Positions 7,573 through 16,901 of a DNA stretch of 48,430 nt are shown in pieces. How positions within the stretch are numbered: the first letter of the stretch is position 1; every line of letters starts with the position of its first letter. The stretch covers positions 1 to 48,430 of the forward strand of contig JAILDL010000058.1 of NCBI GenBank assembly GCA_024689465.1, written 5' to 3'. The notes beneath the pieces were generated by a model. That model was given only the letters and a program-made list of their open reading frames with translations. It was not told where the DNA came from and made no database searches. Origin of the DNA: Lachnospiraceae bacterium (GTDB lineage Bacteria > Bacillota > Clostridia > Lachnospirales > Lachnospiraceae). A program made the position numbers and the translations under genes.

Positions 7573-10023
7573 ATGAAATACGGACATTTTGACAATGATA
7601 AACGAGAATACGTGATCGACCGTGTGGACCTGCCCACATCCTGGACCAACTATCTGGGTGTGAAGGATTTTGTCACAGTCATCAACCACACAGCAGGAGG
7701 CTACAGCTTTTATCAGTCGCCGGAGTACCATCGCATTACCAGATTCCGGCCCAACGGCGTTCCCATGGATCGCCCCGGACATTACATCTACGTGCGGGAT
7801 GCGGAGGATGGTGACTATTGGTCCCTGTCCTGGCAGCCGGTGGGTAAGCCCCTGGATCAGGCGAAATATACTGCCCGCCACGGCATGAGCTATTCTGTTT
7901 TTGCATGTGAATACAAAGGGATAAAGGGCAGCCAGAAGCTGTTCATCCCGGTGGAAGATCCGGTAGAGATCTGGGATGTGACCCTGGAAAATACAGGGGA
8001 TACACCCCGCACCCTGGATGTGTTCTCCTACCTGGAGTTTTCCTATCATATGATCCAAAGCGATAATCAGAACTTCCAGATGAGCCTGTACTGCGCCGGA
8101 ACCAGTTACGAAGACGGCATCATCGAAGAGGATCTGTTTTACGAAAAGGGGGGTTATCAATACTTTACATCGACCTTTGAGCCGGACGGATTTGACGGCG
8201 TGCGGGATACCTTTATCGGCCTGTATCATACCGAGTCTAACCCCGAAGCCGTGATCCGCGGCTCGCTGTCCGGATCCCAGGAAAAGGGAAACAACCACTG
8301 CGCAGCCCTGCAGAAGAAAGTGACCCTTTCGCCTGGCGAAAGCGTGCGCCTCATTTATCTTTTAGGCGAAGGAAACCGGGAAGCCGGCAGAGCCATGCGG
8401 GCAAAATATCAGGATTTTGCCGCAGTGGACCAGGCATTTGATGACCTGCATGCATTCTGGGAAAAGAAATTTGCGGCCCTGCAGATCCAGACCCCCAACG
8501 AAGGCATGAATACCCTGATCAACACCTGGACCCTGTACCAGTCCGAGATCAATGTCATGTTCTCCCGCTTTGCTTCCTTTATCGAGGTGGGCGGCAGGAC
8601 GGGCCTTGGCTATCGGGATACCGCACAGGATGCCATGACCATCCCTCACTCCAATCCGGAGAAATGCCGTATGCGGATCGAGCAGCTGCTGCGAGGTCTG
8701 TGCAAGGCGGGCTACGGCCTGCACCTGTTCCAGCCGGAGTGGTTTGAAGAAGGGGAAAAGGAAGAGGACGATTTCGTTTCACCCACGGTTATCCCCGGCG
8801 GCAACCTGGCTAATGTGATCCACGGCCTGAAGGATGCCTGCGCAGACGATGCTCTGTGGCTGGTACCCTCCATCATCCAGTACGTAAAGGAAACCGGCGA
8901 TTTCGCATTCCTGGACAAACAGCTGCCCTATGCGGATACCTTTAAACCCGACGGATGCGGGGAAAAGGAGTCTGTATACGAACATATGAAACGCATCCTG
9001 GACTTTTCCGGAGAGCAGGTGGGTGATTCCGGCATCTGCAAAGGCCTGCGCGCCGACTGGAACGACTGCTTAAACCTTGGCGGCGGCGAGAGCGCTATGG
9101 TAAGCTTTTTACATGTATGGGCCCTTCGAGAGTTTACGGAGCTGACGGCCTACCTGGCAGGAAGACTGCACATCTCCCCGGAGCAGCGCGCCATCTACGA
9201 AGGGGATACGAAGACCTACGAAGCCATGCGGGAAAAGGTAACGAACCGCTGCAACGAGATCCTCTGGGACGGCGAGTGGTATCTGCGAGGCTTTACCAAA
9301 TTCGGCAAAAAGATCGGTACCCATACCGATGAGGAAGGCCGGATCCACTTAGAGAGCAATGCATGGGCCGTTCTTTCCGGCGCAGCTGGCAAGGAGCGGG
9401 CAGAGAAAACTCTGGAGAGCATCGACAAGTACCTGTACACGCCGTACGGTCTTTTGCTCAACACCCCTTCCTACACCAAGGAAGATATGAGCATCGGCTT
9501 TATCACCCGTGTATATCCCGGCCTTAAGGAAAACGGCGCAGTCTTCTCCCATCCCAATCCCTGGGTATGGGCAGCAGCCTGCAGGATCGGCAGAGGCGAT
9601 CTGGCCATGAAGTTCTACGACGCCTTAAGCCCTTACAATCAGAACGACATGATCGAGATCCGCAGATCCGAGCCCTATTCCTATTGCCAGTTCATTTCCG
9701 GCAGGGATCATTCCACCTACGGATGGGCGCATCATCCCTTCATGACCGGCAGCGGCGGCTGGTCCTATTTCTCCGCTACGGAGTACATGTTAGGCGTTCG
9801 CCCCGGCTTTGCGGAGTTGATCGTGGACCCCTGCGTGCCGGCAGACTGGAAGGAATTTTCCGTACAGAGGATCTTCCGCGGAGCCACCTATCACATTCAC
9901 GTGCTCAATCCGGATCACGTGATGAAGGGTGTAAAGGAGATCCGTGTAAACGGAGCACAGACAGAGCATATCCCGGTACTGGAAAGCGGCCGGGAAGCAA
10001 CCATAGAAGTGATCATGGGATGA
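7573..10023 (+). CDS. GH94 glycoside phosphorylase, chitobiose phosphorylase-like
   Basis: An 816-residue cytoplasmic enzyme of the GH94/GH36-like family, which splits beta-linked disaccharides with phosphate to give an alpha-sugar-1-phosphate. The N-terminal beta-sandwich starts MKYGHFDNDKREYVI, followed by an (alpha/alpha)6 barrel. GRTGLGYRDTAQDAM and GLRADWNDCLNLGGGES are the active-site segments; the general acid is the second Asp of DWND, at about residue 498. As I recall it, Vibrio N,N'-diacetylchitobiose phosphorylase shares SPEYxRxTxFRPN, HPNPWxW and NPYNQND, closer than cellobiose phosphorylases do. I chose ATG 7573 over 7561 because family proteins start MKYG and GGAGAG lies 4-9 nt upstream. 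The phosphohexomutase gene follows by 10 nt. Substrate GlcNAc2 is a good guess; cellobiose or another disaccharide remains possible. Confidence 0.88.
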   Translation: MKYGHFDNDKREYVIDRVDLPTSWTNYLGVKDFVTVINHTAGGYSFYQSPEYHRITRFRPNGVPMDRPGHYIYVRDAEDGDYWSLSWQPVGKPLDQAKYTARHGMSYSVFACEYKGIKGSQKLFIPVEDPVEIWDVTLENTGDTPRTLDVFSYLEFSYHMIQSDNQNFQMSLYCAGTSYEDGIIEEDLFYEKGGYQYFTSTFEPDGFDGVRDTFIGLYHTESNPEAVIRGSLSGSQEKGNNHCAALQKKVTLSPGESVRLIYLLGEGNREAGRAMRAKYQDFAAVDQAFDDLHAFWEKKFAALQIQTPNEGMNTLINTWTLYQSEINVMFSRFASFIEVGGRTGLGYRDTAQDAMTIPHSNPEKCRMRIEQLLRGLCKAGYGLHLFQPEWFEEGEKEEDDFVSPTVIPGGNLANVIHGLKDACADDALWLVPSIIQYVKETGDFAFLDKQLPYADTFKPDGCGEKESVYEHMKRILDFSGEQVGDSGICKGLRADWNDCLNLGGGESAMVSFLHVWALREFTELTAYLAGRLHISPEQRAIYEGDTKTYEAMREKVTNRCNEILWDGEWYLRGFTKFGKKIGTHTDEEGRIHLESNAWAVLSGAAGKERAEKTLESIDKYLYTPYGLLLNTPSYTKEDMSIGFITRVYPGLKENGAVFSHPNPWVWAAACRIGRGDLAMKFYDALSPYNQNDMIEIRRSEPYSYCQFISGRDHSTYGWAHHPFMTGSGGWSYFSATEYMLGVRPGFAELIVDPCVPADWKEFSVQRIFRGATYHIHVLNPDHVMKGVKEIRVNGAQTEHIPVLESGREATIEVIMG

Positions 10024-10033
10024 GGAGGAGCAT

Positions 10034-11446
10034 ATGATTAAATTCGGTACCGGTGGCTGGAGAGCCATCATCGGAGATGGGTTTACCAAGGAAAACATTC
10101 AGATCCTGGCCAGAGCCATGGCGGATAAGATGCGGGACGAAGGCGTGGAAAAGGAAGGCATTGCCATCGGCTACGATAAGCGGTTCCTGTCCAAGGAAGC
10201 CATGCAGTGGATGGCGGAAGTCTTCGCGAAGGAAGGCATCCGTGCAGAGTTGATCAACAAGTCGGCGCCCACGCCCCTGGTGATGTTTTATGTGATGAAG
10301 CACAACCTGCACTACGGCATGATGGTCACTGCCAGTCATAACCCCGCGCTGTACAACGGCGTGAAGGTCTTTACCTACGGCGGAAAGGATGCCGATGAGC
10401 TGCAGACCCAGCAGATCGAGCAGTACATCAGCGAAGTGACCGACATTCCCGTGGAGAGCATGGACTATAACGAAGCCAGGGAGGCAGGTCTCATTCAGGA
10501 GATCTACCCCTTAAACGAATATCTGGACAGCATCCTGGATACCGTGGATACAAAGGCGATCCGGGATCGAAACCTGCGGGTTGCCTTTGATCCCATGTAT
10601 GGCGTCAGCGAGACCAGTTTAAAGACCATCCTGATGACCACACGCTGTGAAGTTTTTACCATCCACGATCGACACGATACCCTCTTTGGAGGAAAACTGC
10701 CGGCTCCTACCGCAGGAACCCTCCATGCCCTGCAAAACGAGGTGCTGGATAAAAACTGCGACTTAGGTCTTGCCACTGACGGCGATGCAGACCGGATCGG
10801 TGTCATCGACGATGAAGGAAAGTTCCTCCATCCCAATGACATCCTGGTGATCCTCTACTACTATCTTCTGGCCTACAAGGGCTGGAGAGGTCCGGTGGTC
10901 CGCAACATCTGCACCACCCACAGACTGGACCGTGTGGCCCAGGCCTTCGGACAGAAGTGCTACGAGGTACCGGTTGGCTTTAAGCATATTTCTGCTAAAA
11001 TGTATGCAGAGGATGCCATCATCGGCGGCGAGTCCTCCGGCGGTCTGACCGTAAAGGGTCACATCCGCGGCAAGGACGGCATCTACGCTTCCGCACTTCT
11101 GGTGGAAATGATCGCCAAGACGGGCAAGAGCATGTCCCAGATCCTGCAGGAGATCGAAGATAAATTCGGCAAGGTCTTCCTGGAGGAGCGGGATTACACC
11201 TTCACCCAGGCAAGAAAAGAAGAGATCAAGGATATTCTCTTAAACCAGAAACAGCTCCCCGAGCTGCCGCTGGAAACCGAGAGGGTATCCTATATGGACG
11301 GCTGCAAGGTCTATTTCGCAAACGGCGGCTGGATCTCCGTTCGTTTTTCCGGTACGGAGCCACTGTTGCGTATTTTCTGCGAAATGCCGGATCCGCAGAC
11401 CGCAGCGGATACCTGCAGGGTATTTGAGGAGTTTTTGCAGCTGTAA
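10034..11446 (+). CDS. Alpha-D-phosphohexomutase (phosphoglucomutase/phosphomannomutase type)
   Basis: A 470-residue enzyme with all four hallmark loops: the catalytic phosphoserine S101 in TASHNP, the metal-binding DGDADR (249-254), the sugar-specificity loop GGESSGG, and the phosphate-binding RFSGTEP (437-443). It interconverts hexose-1-phosphate and hexose-6-phosphate. Placed 10 nt after the GH94 phosphorylase with AGGAGG before its ATG, it is well suited to convert the phosphorylase product to the 6-phosphate for glycolysis. If the phosphorylase makes GlcNAc-1-phosphate, it would need N-acetylhexosamine activity, which cannot be read from the sequence. The next gene begins 7 nt later, so the operon continues. 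Confidence 0.9.
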   Translation: MIKFGTGGWRAIIGDGFTKENIQILARAMADKMRDEGVEKEGIAIGYDKRFLSKEAMQWMAEVFAKEGIRAELINKSAPTPLVMFYVMKHNLHYGMMVTASHNPALYNGVKVFTYGGKDADELQTQQIEQYISEVTDIPVESMDYNEAREAGLIQEIYPLNEYLDSILDTVDTKAIRDRNLRVAFDPMYGVSETSLKTILMTTRCEVFTIHDRHDTLFGGKLPAPTAGTLHALQNEVLDKNCDLGLATDGDADRIGVIDDEGKFLHPNDILVILYYYLLAYKGWRGPVVRNICTTHRLDRVAQAFGQKCYEVPVGFKHISAKMYAEDAIIGGESSGGLTVKGHIRGKDGIYASALLVEMIAKTGKSMSQILQEIEDKFGKVFLEERDYTFTQARKEEIKDILLNQKQLPELPLETERVSYMDGCKVYFANGGWISVRFSGTEPLLRIFCEMPDPQTAADTCRVFEEFLQL

Positions 11447-11453
11447 CGGAGTT

Positions 11454-13175
11454 ATGGTGAAAAAGAAAGCCAATAGGGAAATCAGGAGAAAACCACTTAG
11501 CAGGAGCATGCTGTACATGCTCCTGTTTGGGTGGCTTTTTCCGCTTTTAGGGATGGTCATCCTGGTGGTGTTTGTGGTTTACGGCCACATTCAGGATCAG
11601 GTGGAAAAGTCCACCGCTTCCGCGGCGAAAACCGCGGCCCAGGTCTGCGAGAACCGCCTGGAGGACTGCGTGGTGGCGTCAAAAAACGCCTCCTATCTGG
11701 GAACCCTGGAAAAAGCCTATGAGGACTGGTTTGCAGACGGCAATGCCCAGGCCCTCTACAACACCTCCACCCTGTTTTTGTCCCAGCAGTATAAGTACAA
11801 CGAGGCCTTAAAAACAGCCATCCTCTACTATGCGGACAACCCCCAGAAACTGTATTTTACCTACAACAATACCGTGGGAGCCGGTTACGGCAACATAACG
11901 GACTATATCGACAAAGCCCAGGAGCGGATTATCATTGCGTCCAGAAAGCGGGACACCGGCGTGGATTTCTACCATATCGCCGGTCATTTCTACATGGTGC
12001 GCAGCCTGAAAAATCAGGACTTTATCACCTACGGCGTGCTGATCCTGGAATTAAACAGCGACTACATCTTCGGTTCCTTCCGGGACCTCAACGGCTATCT
12101 GGCCTGCCGGATCTACCGGGACGATCAGGTCTTTTATGAAAACGGGGACTTTTCCAGGCCTGCCCGGAAAACCTATGAGGTGGAGCGGAGTCTGGACCTG
12201 TCGGGGCACAGCTTTGTGGCACAGGAGGTGCTGGATAAGGATACTCTGTATGCGGAGATCTGGGCGGTGCGCTATGTGTTCCTGATCCTGATCCTGTTTC
12301 TGTTTCCCCTGCTGATGCAGTTGTATCTGTTTTTCCGGAGAAAGGTGGTCTTTCCCTTAAACAAGCTGATCGAGGGCTACCGCAACATCGAGGAGGGGCG
12401 CTACGGCTACGAGATCACCGATCAGGCAGACAGTCAGGAATTCTGGTATTCCGAGGAATCCTTTAACCGGATGAGCAGGGAATTAAAGAACCAGTTTGAA
12501 AAGATCTACTTAGAGGAGATCGCCCTGCGGGATGCCCGGATCCATGCCCTGCAAAGCCAGATCAATCCCCATTTCCTCAACAACACCCTGGAGATCATCA
12601 ACTGGGAAGCCCGGATGAATGGGAACGAAAAGGTGAGCGGCATGATCGAAGCTCTTTCCACCATGCTGGAAGCCACCACCAACCGGCAGAAGCTCTCCGC
12701 CATTTCCCTGAAGGAAGAGCTGGACTATGTGGATGCCTATATCTACATTATTTCCGCCAGGTTTGGGGAGAAGTTTTCCTTCAGCAAAGATGTGCCGGAG
12801 AATCTTTTAACCCTGCCGGTTCCCCGGCTGATCATTCAGCCCATCGTGGAAAACGCCGTAGAACACGGCATTGACATGCGAACCGGTGGAACGGTCAAGC
12901 TTTCCATCCGGGAGGAGACCGATAAGATCCTCATTTCCATCAAGGACAGCGGGATCCTTACACAGGAAGATACAGAGCGGATCCGCGCACTCTTAAATCA
13001 CGAAGATACACCGAAAAAGGTGAACCGGGTCAGCATCGGCATCCGCAACGTAGACCAGCGACTGAAGATGCTCTACGACGAGGAATGCGGCCTGACCATC
13101 GGTGCGGACGAGGACGGTCATACCGTCAGTACCCTGACCCTTAGAAAGGAGGGCTCGGAAGCATGGGATTCTTAA
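11454..13175 (+). CDS. YesM-type sensor histidine kinase with extracellular domain
   Basis: A 573-residue kinase. TM1 lies at about 20-42, an extracellular Cache-like region at about 45-265, TM2 at about 268-293, then a HAMP-like linker and the His_kinase domain with QSQINPHFLNNTLEIINWEA (His373). The N-box is IIQPIVENAVEHG. The ATP-lid region is short, with DSG in place of the usual DDGxG. YesM kinases of Firmicutes usually sense sugars and pair with YesN/AraC regulators. The start is ATG 11454, with GTG 11457 an alternative better spaced from GGAG at 11448. It is followed, with a 13-nt overlap, by a membrane-anchored solute-binding protein, and then by an AraC-type regulator. That order suggests one sensing unit controlling the GH94 region. 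Confidence 0.88.
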   Translation: MVKKKANREIRRKPLSRSMLYMLLFGWLFPLLGMVILVVFVVYGHIQDQVEKSTASAAKTAAQVCENRLEDCVVASKNASYLGTLEKAYEDWFADGNAQALYNTSTLFLSQQYKYNEALKTAILYYADNPQKLYFTYNNTVGAGYGNITDYIDKAQERIIIASRKRDTGVDFYHIAGHFYMVRSLKNQDFITYGVLILELNSDYIFGSFRDLNGYLACRIYRDDQVFYENGDFSRPARKTYEVERSLDLSGHSFVAQEVLDKDTLYAEIWAVRYVFLILILFLFPLLMQLYLFFRRKVVFPLNKLIEGYRNIEEGRYGYEITDQADSQEFWYSEESFNRMSRELKNQFEKIYLEEIALRDARIHALQSQINPHFLNNTLEIINWEARMNGNEKVSGMIEALSTMLEATTNRQKLSAISLKEELDYVDAYIYIISARFGEKFSFSKDVPENLLTLPVPRLIIQPIVENAVEHGIDMRTGGTVKLSIREETDKILISIKDSGILTQEDTERIRALLNHEDTPKKVNRVSIGIRNVDQRLKMLYDEECGLTIGADEDGHTVSTLTLRKEGSEAWDS

Positions 13176-14554
13176 GAAAACTGGGCAGAAAGCTGGATGA
13201 ACTGCCGGATCGCCATGTGCAGGTGCTGCAGGTAGCCACGATCGTGGCAGCAGCCCTTTTGGGCCTGATCCTGGTCATCGTTTCCTCCGGCAGACTTTCC
13301 CCGAGGCAGCAGGAGGAAGAGGAGCGCATATCTCTCCGGGTGACCACCACCTTTACCGCAGAGGACGGCAATTCCCAGAATTATCAGGAGGCGCTGGAAG
13401 CCTTTAAGGAGGAGAGCGGCTACAATATCACCGACTTGTCCTCCCTTTCGGACGAAACCTTTAAGACCCGCATTCTGCAGGATTTTGAAACCGGTTCGGA
13501 GCCGGACGTTCTGTTTTTCTTTACCGGAGCAGACGCCAACAGCTTCATCCGTGCCGGCAAAGTGGTGGATCTGGAGGAGATCCGGGCAGAGTATCCGGAC
13601 TTTGCTTCCAACATGGAGGAGGAGCTGATCCCCCACTCCCTCATTGACGACAAGGCCTACGCCGTGCCGCTGATCGGCTACTGGGAGGCGCTGTATGTGA
13701 ATACCCGCATCCTCTCCATCGCCGGAGTGGACATGCCGGGGAAAGACTATACCATGGAGCAGTTCATGACAGACTGCGCCAGGATCAAGGAAGCCGGATT
13801 TTTACCCATCGCCGGGTCTTTGGGGGACATTCCCCATTACTGGTGGGAATATGCGGTCTTTAACTGCACCGGAACAAGCGACCATCTGCTGATCCCCCAG
13901 CGGGCTTCGGACCGCATGGGGCAGAACTGGGTAAAAGCCCTGCGGGAATTAAAGCTTCTCTACGAAGAAAACTTCTTTGCGGGAAACACCCTAAATACCA
14001 CCGATGACGAAGCCTTCACCAACTTTACCGCAGGCAGGGCGGCTTTCCTCCTGGATGGCTCCTGGAAACTGGGAAGCATCGTTCAGGCCTGCATGAACGG
14101 GGACGGAGGAGGGATCGATACCGATAAACTCAGCCGGTTTTCCGTGACCTACGTGCCCGGAACGGACAAGCGTCGGGCAACCCAGATGATCGGCGGTGTT
14201 TCCATGGGCTATTACATCACCAGGAAAGCCTGGGACGATCCGGAGAAACGGTCGGCAGCCGTTGCCTTTGTTTCCTACATGACCTCCGATGAGATCGTGC
14301 AGAAATTTGCCCGCTATAACATGACCGCCCTGAAGGATAGCGAAGCCGGGCGCCTGGAAGCGGGAAACAGCCTGGAACAGGCGGCGGCAGACATGGTAGC
14401 GGGAGCGGAGAGCTTTACCCCTGCGGTACAGGATCTTTTCCAGGGACAATGCAGAGAGCCCATCTTTGACGGCATGCCCCAGATCCTCACCGGACGGGTT
14501 ACACCCTACCAGGCCGTGGAAAAGAGTCTGGATTTATACAATCGTAAGAATTAA
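13163..14554 (+). CDS. Membrane-anchored extracellular solute-binding protein (sensor-associated)
   Basis: A 463-residue protein of the sugar solute-binding family (SBP_bac_1/8 type fold). It has LPLIGYWEALYVNT-like, GRAAFLLDGSW and MIGGVSMGYYI segments typical of carbohydrate-binding proteins. It has no lipobox. A single hydrophobic helix at about residues 20-42, after a basic N-terminus, would leave it anchored in the membrane facing outward. No permease gene is adjacent. It overlaps the YesM kinase gene by 13 nt and is followed by the AraC-type regulator. That context fits a periplasmic-type co-sensor presenting sugar to the kinase rather than a transport protein. This is inference; it could also serve a distant permease pair. 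An AGGAGG ribosome binding site precedes the ATG. Confidence 0.82.
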   Translation: MGFLRKLGRKLDELPDRHVQVLQVATIVAAALLGLILVIVSSGRLSPRQQEEEERISLRVTTTFTAEDGNSQNYQEALEAFKEESGYNITDLSSLSDETFKTRILQDFETGSEPDVLFFFTGADANSFIRAGKVVDLEEIRAEYPDFASNMEEELIPHSLIDDKAYAVPLIGYWEALYVNTRILSIAGVDMPGKDYTMEQFMTDCARIKEAGFLPIAGSLGDIPHYWWEYAVFNCTGTSDHLLIPQRASDRMGQNWVKALRELKLLYEENFFAGNTLNTTDDEAFTNFTAGRAAFLLDGSWKLGSIVQACMNGDGGGIDTDKLSRFSVTYVPGTDKRRATQMIGGVSMGYYITRKAWDDPEKRSAAVAFVSYMTSDEIVQKFARYNMTALKDSEAGRLEAGNSLEQAAADMVAGAESFTPAVQDLFQGQCREPIFDGMPQILTGRVTPYQAVEKSLDLYNRKN

Positions 14555-14603
14555 GCCGGTTGTTTCTTAACAACCCTTTGGCACAATAAGGAAAGGCTTG
14601 GAG

Positions 14604-15371
14604 ATGTACAGAGTAGCCATTGTAGACGATGAACCGATCATAACCGACGGGCTGGCCAGAGGCGTAGCCTGGGAGAAATGGAACTGCACCGTGTGCGGGA
14701 CTGCTTTTGACGGACGGGAGGGCATTCAGCTGGTCAACGAAAAGCAGCCCGATATCCTGATCACCGACATCAGCATGCCCGGGGTAAACGGCCTGATGAT
14801 GATCGCTGCGCTAAAAAGCGAGCATCCCGATATGCAGATCACCATCCTCACCGGCTACCGGGAGTTTGACTATGCCCAGGAAGCCATACGGCTGGGAGTT
14901 TCCCGGTTCCTGTTAAAACCCTCCCGCATGAACGAGCTGGAGGAAGCGGTGGAGTTTATGACCGGCGAGCTGCAAAAGGCCGGCATTTCCCCGGATAAAC
15001 CCCGGGAAGAAGACGGCGATGTCCTCTACGATACCGCAGCCGGCAGTTTCATCGTATCCAACGCCATGAATTACATCCGGGAGCACTACGCGGACAGGCT
15101 GCGGTTGGGAGATGTGGCAGAGCAGATCTTTGTCAGCCAGTGGCATTTGAGCAAGCTCTTAAACAAGCACACCGGCCAGAATTTCTCCGAGATCCTGAAC
15201 GGCATCCGCATTGCCAAAGCCAAGGAACTCATGATGAATCCCGCTCTTCGCATCAGCGACATCGCGGAAATGGTGGGTTTTCTGGATGTGGCCCACTTTT
15301 CCAGAGTGTTTAAAAAGGCAGAAGGGGTCTCGGCCAATGAGTACCGCAACGCACATTGCGGCAAGTCCTGA
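14604..15371 (+). CDS. Response regulator, receiver + AraC-type HTH (YesN-like, compact)
   Basis: A 255-residue transcription factor. The receiver domain (1-120) has D8-D9-E10, phosphoacceptor D55 in ITDISMPG and Lys in FLLKPS. The C-terminal AraC double HTH (about 153-253) has LRLGDVAEQIFVSQWHLSKL and IRISDIAEMVGFLDVAHFSRVFKK-type helices. Most YesN regulators are around 500 residues with a middle region; this one is compact. I chose ATG 14604, with AAGGAAAGG about 8 nt upstream, over an in-frame TTG at 14598. It is 49 nt after the solute-binding gene, with a small hairpin between. It is the obvious partner of the YesM kinase. Likely targets are its own operon and the GH94 promoter, not shown here. 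Confidence 0.9.
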   Translation: MYRVAIVDDEPIITDGLARGVAWEKWNCTVCGTAFDGREGIQLVNEKQPDILITDISMPGVNGLMMIAALKSEHPDMQITILTGYREFDYAQEAIRLGVSRFLLKPSRMNELEEAVEFMTGELQKAGISPDKPREEDGDVLYDTAAGSFIVSNAMNYIREHYADRLRLGDVAEQIFVSQWHLSKLLNKHTGQNFSEILNGIRIAKAKELMMNPALRISDIAEMVGFLDVAHFSRVFKKAEGVSANEYRNAHCGKS

Positions 15372-15384
15372 GAAACCGTATAAT
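15356..15384 (+). promoter_or_regulatory. Sigma-70-type promoter for the UDP-sugar pyrophosphorylase gene
   Basis: TTGCGG (15356-15361), a 17-bp spacer and a perfect TATAAT (15379-15384), overlapping the end of the response-regulator gene. It predicts a leader of about 120 nt before 15512. A weaker alternative, TTGAGG-16-TACGAT, lies at 15458-15485. Confidence 0.55.
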
Positions 15385-15511
15385 ATGAGATGTTAGACAG
15401 TCGCAGGATGAGTGACAAACGCAAGGATGCGAACGGTTAACATTTGATAGGCACGGATTGAGGACGGCCGATTCGCAGATACGATAAAATCAAAAACATG
15501 GGGGTTACAAA

Positions 15512-16738
15512 ATGGGATTATACGAAGACGTATCCGGTAAGTTGCAGCGCTTCCATCAGGAGCAGCTGCTTCGTTACTATGAAGGGCTTGATGCAGGGGA
15601 AAAGCAGGCTCTTCTGACGCAGATCGATCAAACCGATTTTTCCATCCTGGAACAGGCGGCAAACGGACATGCGCCGGAGCGTGGACACATCACGCCCTTA
15701 AAAGCCATGACCCTTTCCGAGATCGCAGAGCAGGAAGAGACTTTCCGGGCAAAGGGCCTGGAACTCATCCGAAAGGGCGAAGTGGGCGCCGTGCTTCTGG
15801 CAGGAGGCATGGGAACCCGCCTGGGCAGTGACGATCCCAAGGGAATGTACAACATCGGCCTGACAAAGGATGTTTTTATCTTCCAGCGGATCATTGAAAA
15901 CCTGCTGGATGTGGTAAAGGCGGCAGACAGCTGGATCCACCTGTTTGTCATGACCAGCGACAAGAATCATGAAGCGACCACCCGCTTCTTAAAAGAGCAC
16001 GATTATTTCGGCTATCAGCCGGATAAGATCCATTTCTTCATGCAGGAGATGGCGCCCGCCACCGACTACGAAGGAAAGATCTACTTAGAGGAAAAGGGTC
16101 GCCTGGCTACTTCTCCCAACGGCAACGGTGGCTGGTTCGTTTCCATGGACCGCACCGGCATGCTGGATATAGTAAAGGAAAACGGCATCAAGTGGCTGAA
16201 CTGCTTTGCAGTGGACAATGTGCTCCAGCGCATCGCGGATCCGGTTTTTGTGGGCGCGACCGCTCTTGGTAACGTGGGCGTAGGTGCCAAGGTTGTGCGT
16301 AAGAATGCTCCCGATGAGAAGGTAGGCGTGATGTGCTTAGAGGACGGCAAGCCCTCCATCGTGGAGTATTATGAGCTCACCGATGAGATGCGGGATGCCA
16401 CCGGAGAGGACGGCGAGAGACTCTATAACTTTGGCGTCATCTTAAACTATCTCTTCTCAGTGGACGGCTTATACCGCATCATGTCCGAGAAGATGCCCCT
16501 CCACCGGGTAGAGAAGAAGATCCCCTACATCGATGCAGCGGGTAACAAGGTAAGTCCGGAAAGCCCCAACGGCTATAAATACGAGACCCTGATCCTGGAT
16601 ATGATCCATGAAATGGGAACCTGCCTGCCCTATGAGGTCGTGCGGGAGAAGGAATTCGCGCCCATCAAGAACAAGACCGGCGTGGATTCCGTAGAGAGCG
16701 CCCGGGAACTGTGTAAGCGGAACGGAATTGAGCTGTAG
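15512..16738 (+). CDS. UDP-N-acetylhexosamine/UDP-glucose pyrophosphorylase, eukaryote-like UDPGP family
   Basis: A 408-residue nucleotidyltransferase of the UDPGP family (PF01704). It has the nucleotide loop LAGGMGTRLG (96-105) followed by DDPKGMYNIG with Lys110, and the PNGNGGWF segment near residue 203. The last is typical of UDP-N-acetylglucosamine pyrophosphorylases of the AGX/UAP1 type. These enzymes join UTP and a sugar-1-phosphate to make UDP-sugar and pyrophosphate. Most bacteria use the unrelated GlmU for UDP-GlcNAc, so this enzyme is more likely catabolic or salvage. With the GH94 phosphorylase upstream and galE downstream, a route from sugar-1-phosphate to UDP-sugar to epimer is plausible. 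GlcNAc, GalNAc or glucose specificity cannot be fixed by eye. The start has GGGGG 8 nt upstream. Confidence 0.85.
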   Translation: MGLYEDVSGKLQRFHQEQLLRYYEGLDAGEKQALLTQIDQTDFSILEQAANGHAPERGHITPLKAMTLSEIAEQEETFRAKGLELIRKGEVGAVLLAGGMGTRLGSDDPKGMYNIGLTKDVFIFQRIIENLLDVVKAADSWIHLFVMTSDKNHEATTRFLKEHDYFGYQPDKIHFFMQEMAPATDYEGKIYLEEKGRLATSPNGNGGWFVSMDRTGMLDIVKENGIKWLNCFAVDNVLQRIADPVFVGATALGNVGVGAKVVRKNAPDEKVGVMCLEDGKPSIVEYYELTDEMRDATGEDGERLYNFGVILNYLFSVDGLYRIMSEKMPLHRVEKKIPYIDAAGNKVSPESPNGYKYETLILDMIHEMGTCLPYEVVREKEFAPIKNKTGVDSVESARELCKRNGIEL

Positions 16739-16901
16739 GAATGCCTGTACGGTCAATTTTGCTTGATCAGGCAGTATATCCCGGAGCCGGATCGCTGCCG
16801 TGAATGCCTGGAAAGCTTCCGAGGGTTCCGCAGGCAGTATGTAACCGAGAACCCACAGCGTAATGAATGCCTGTACGGTCAATTTTGCTTGATCAGGCAG
16901 T
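16739..16901. repeat. Array B: three 32-nt palindromic-end units on a 63-bp period
   Basis: Units are at 16742-16773, 16805-16836 and 16868-16899, exactly 63 bp apart, all with perfect TGCCTG and CAGGCA ends, a 20-nt interior and 31-nt spacers. The first and third are identical over 37 nt (16739-16775 and 16865-16901). Left flanks are GAA and right flanks are GTA or GTT. The array starts at the base after the stop codon of the pyrophosphorylase gene. The middle unit interior resembles the reverse complement of units 1 and 4 of array A. The rest of the gap to galE (16902-17068) shows only AT-rich sequence, with TTGACA at 16936 but no good -10 box, and a possible extended -10 near 17018. Confidence 0.87.
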
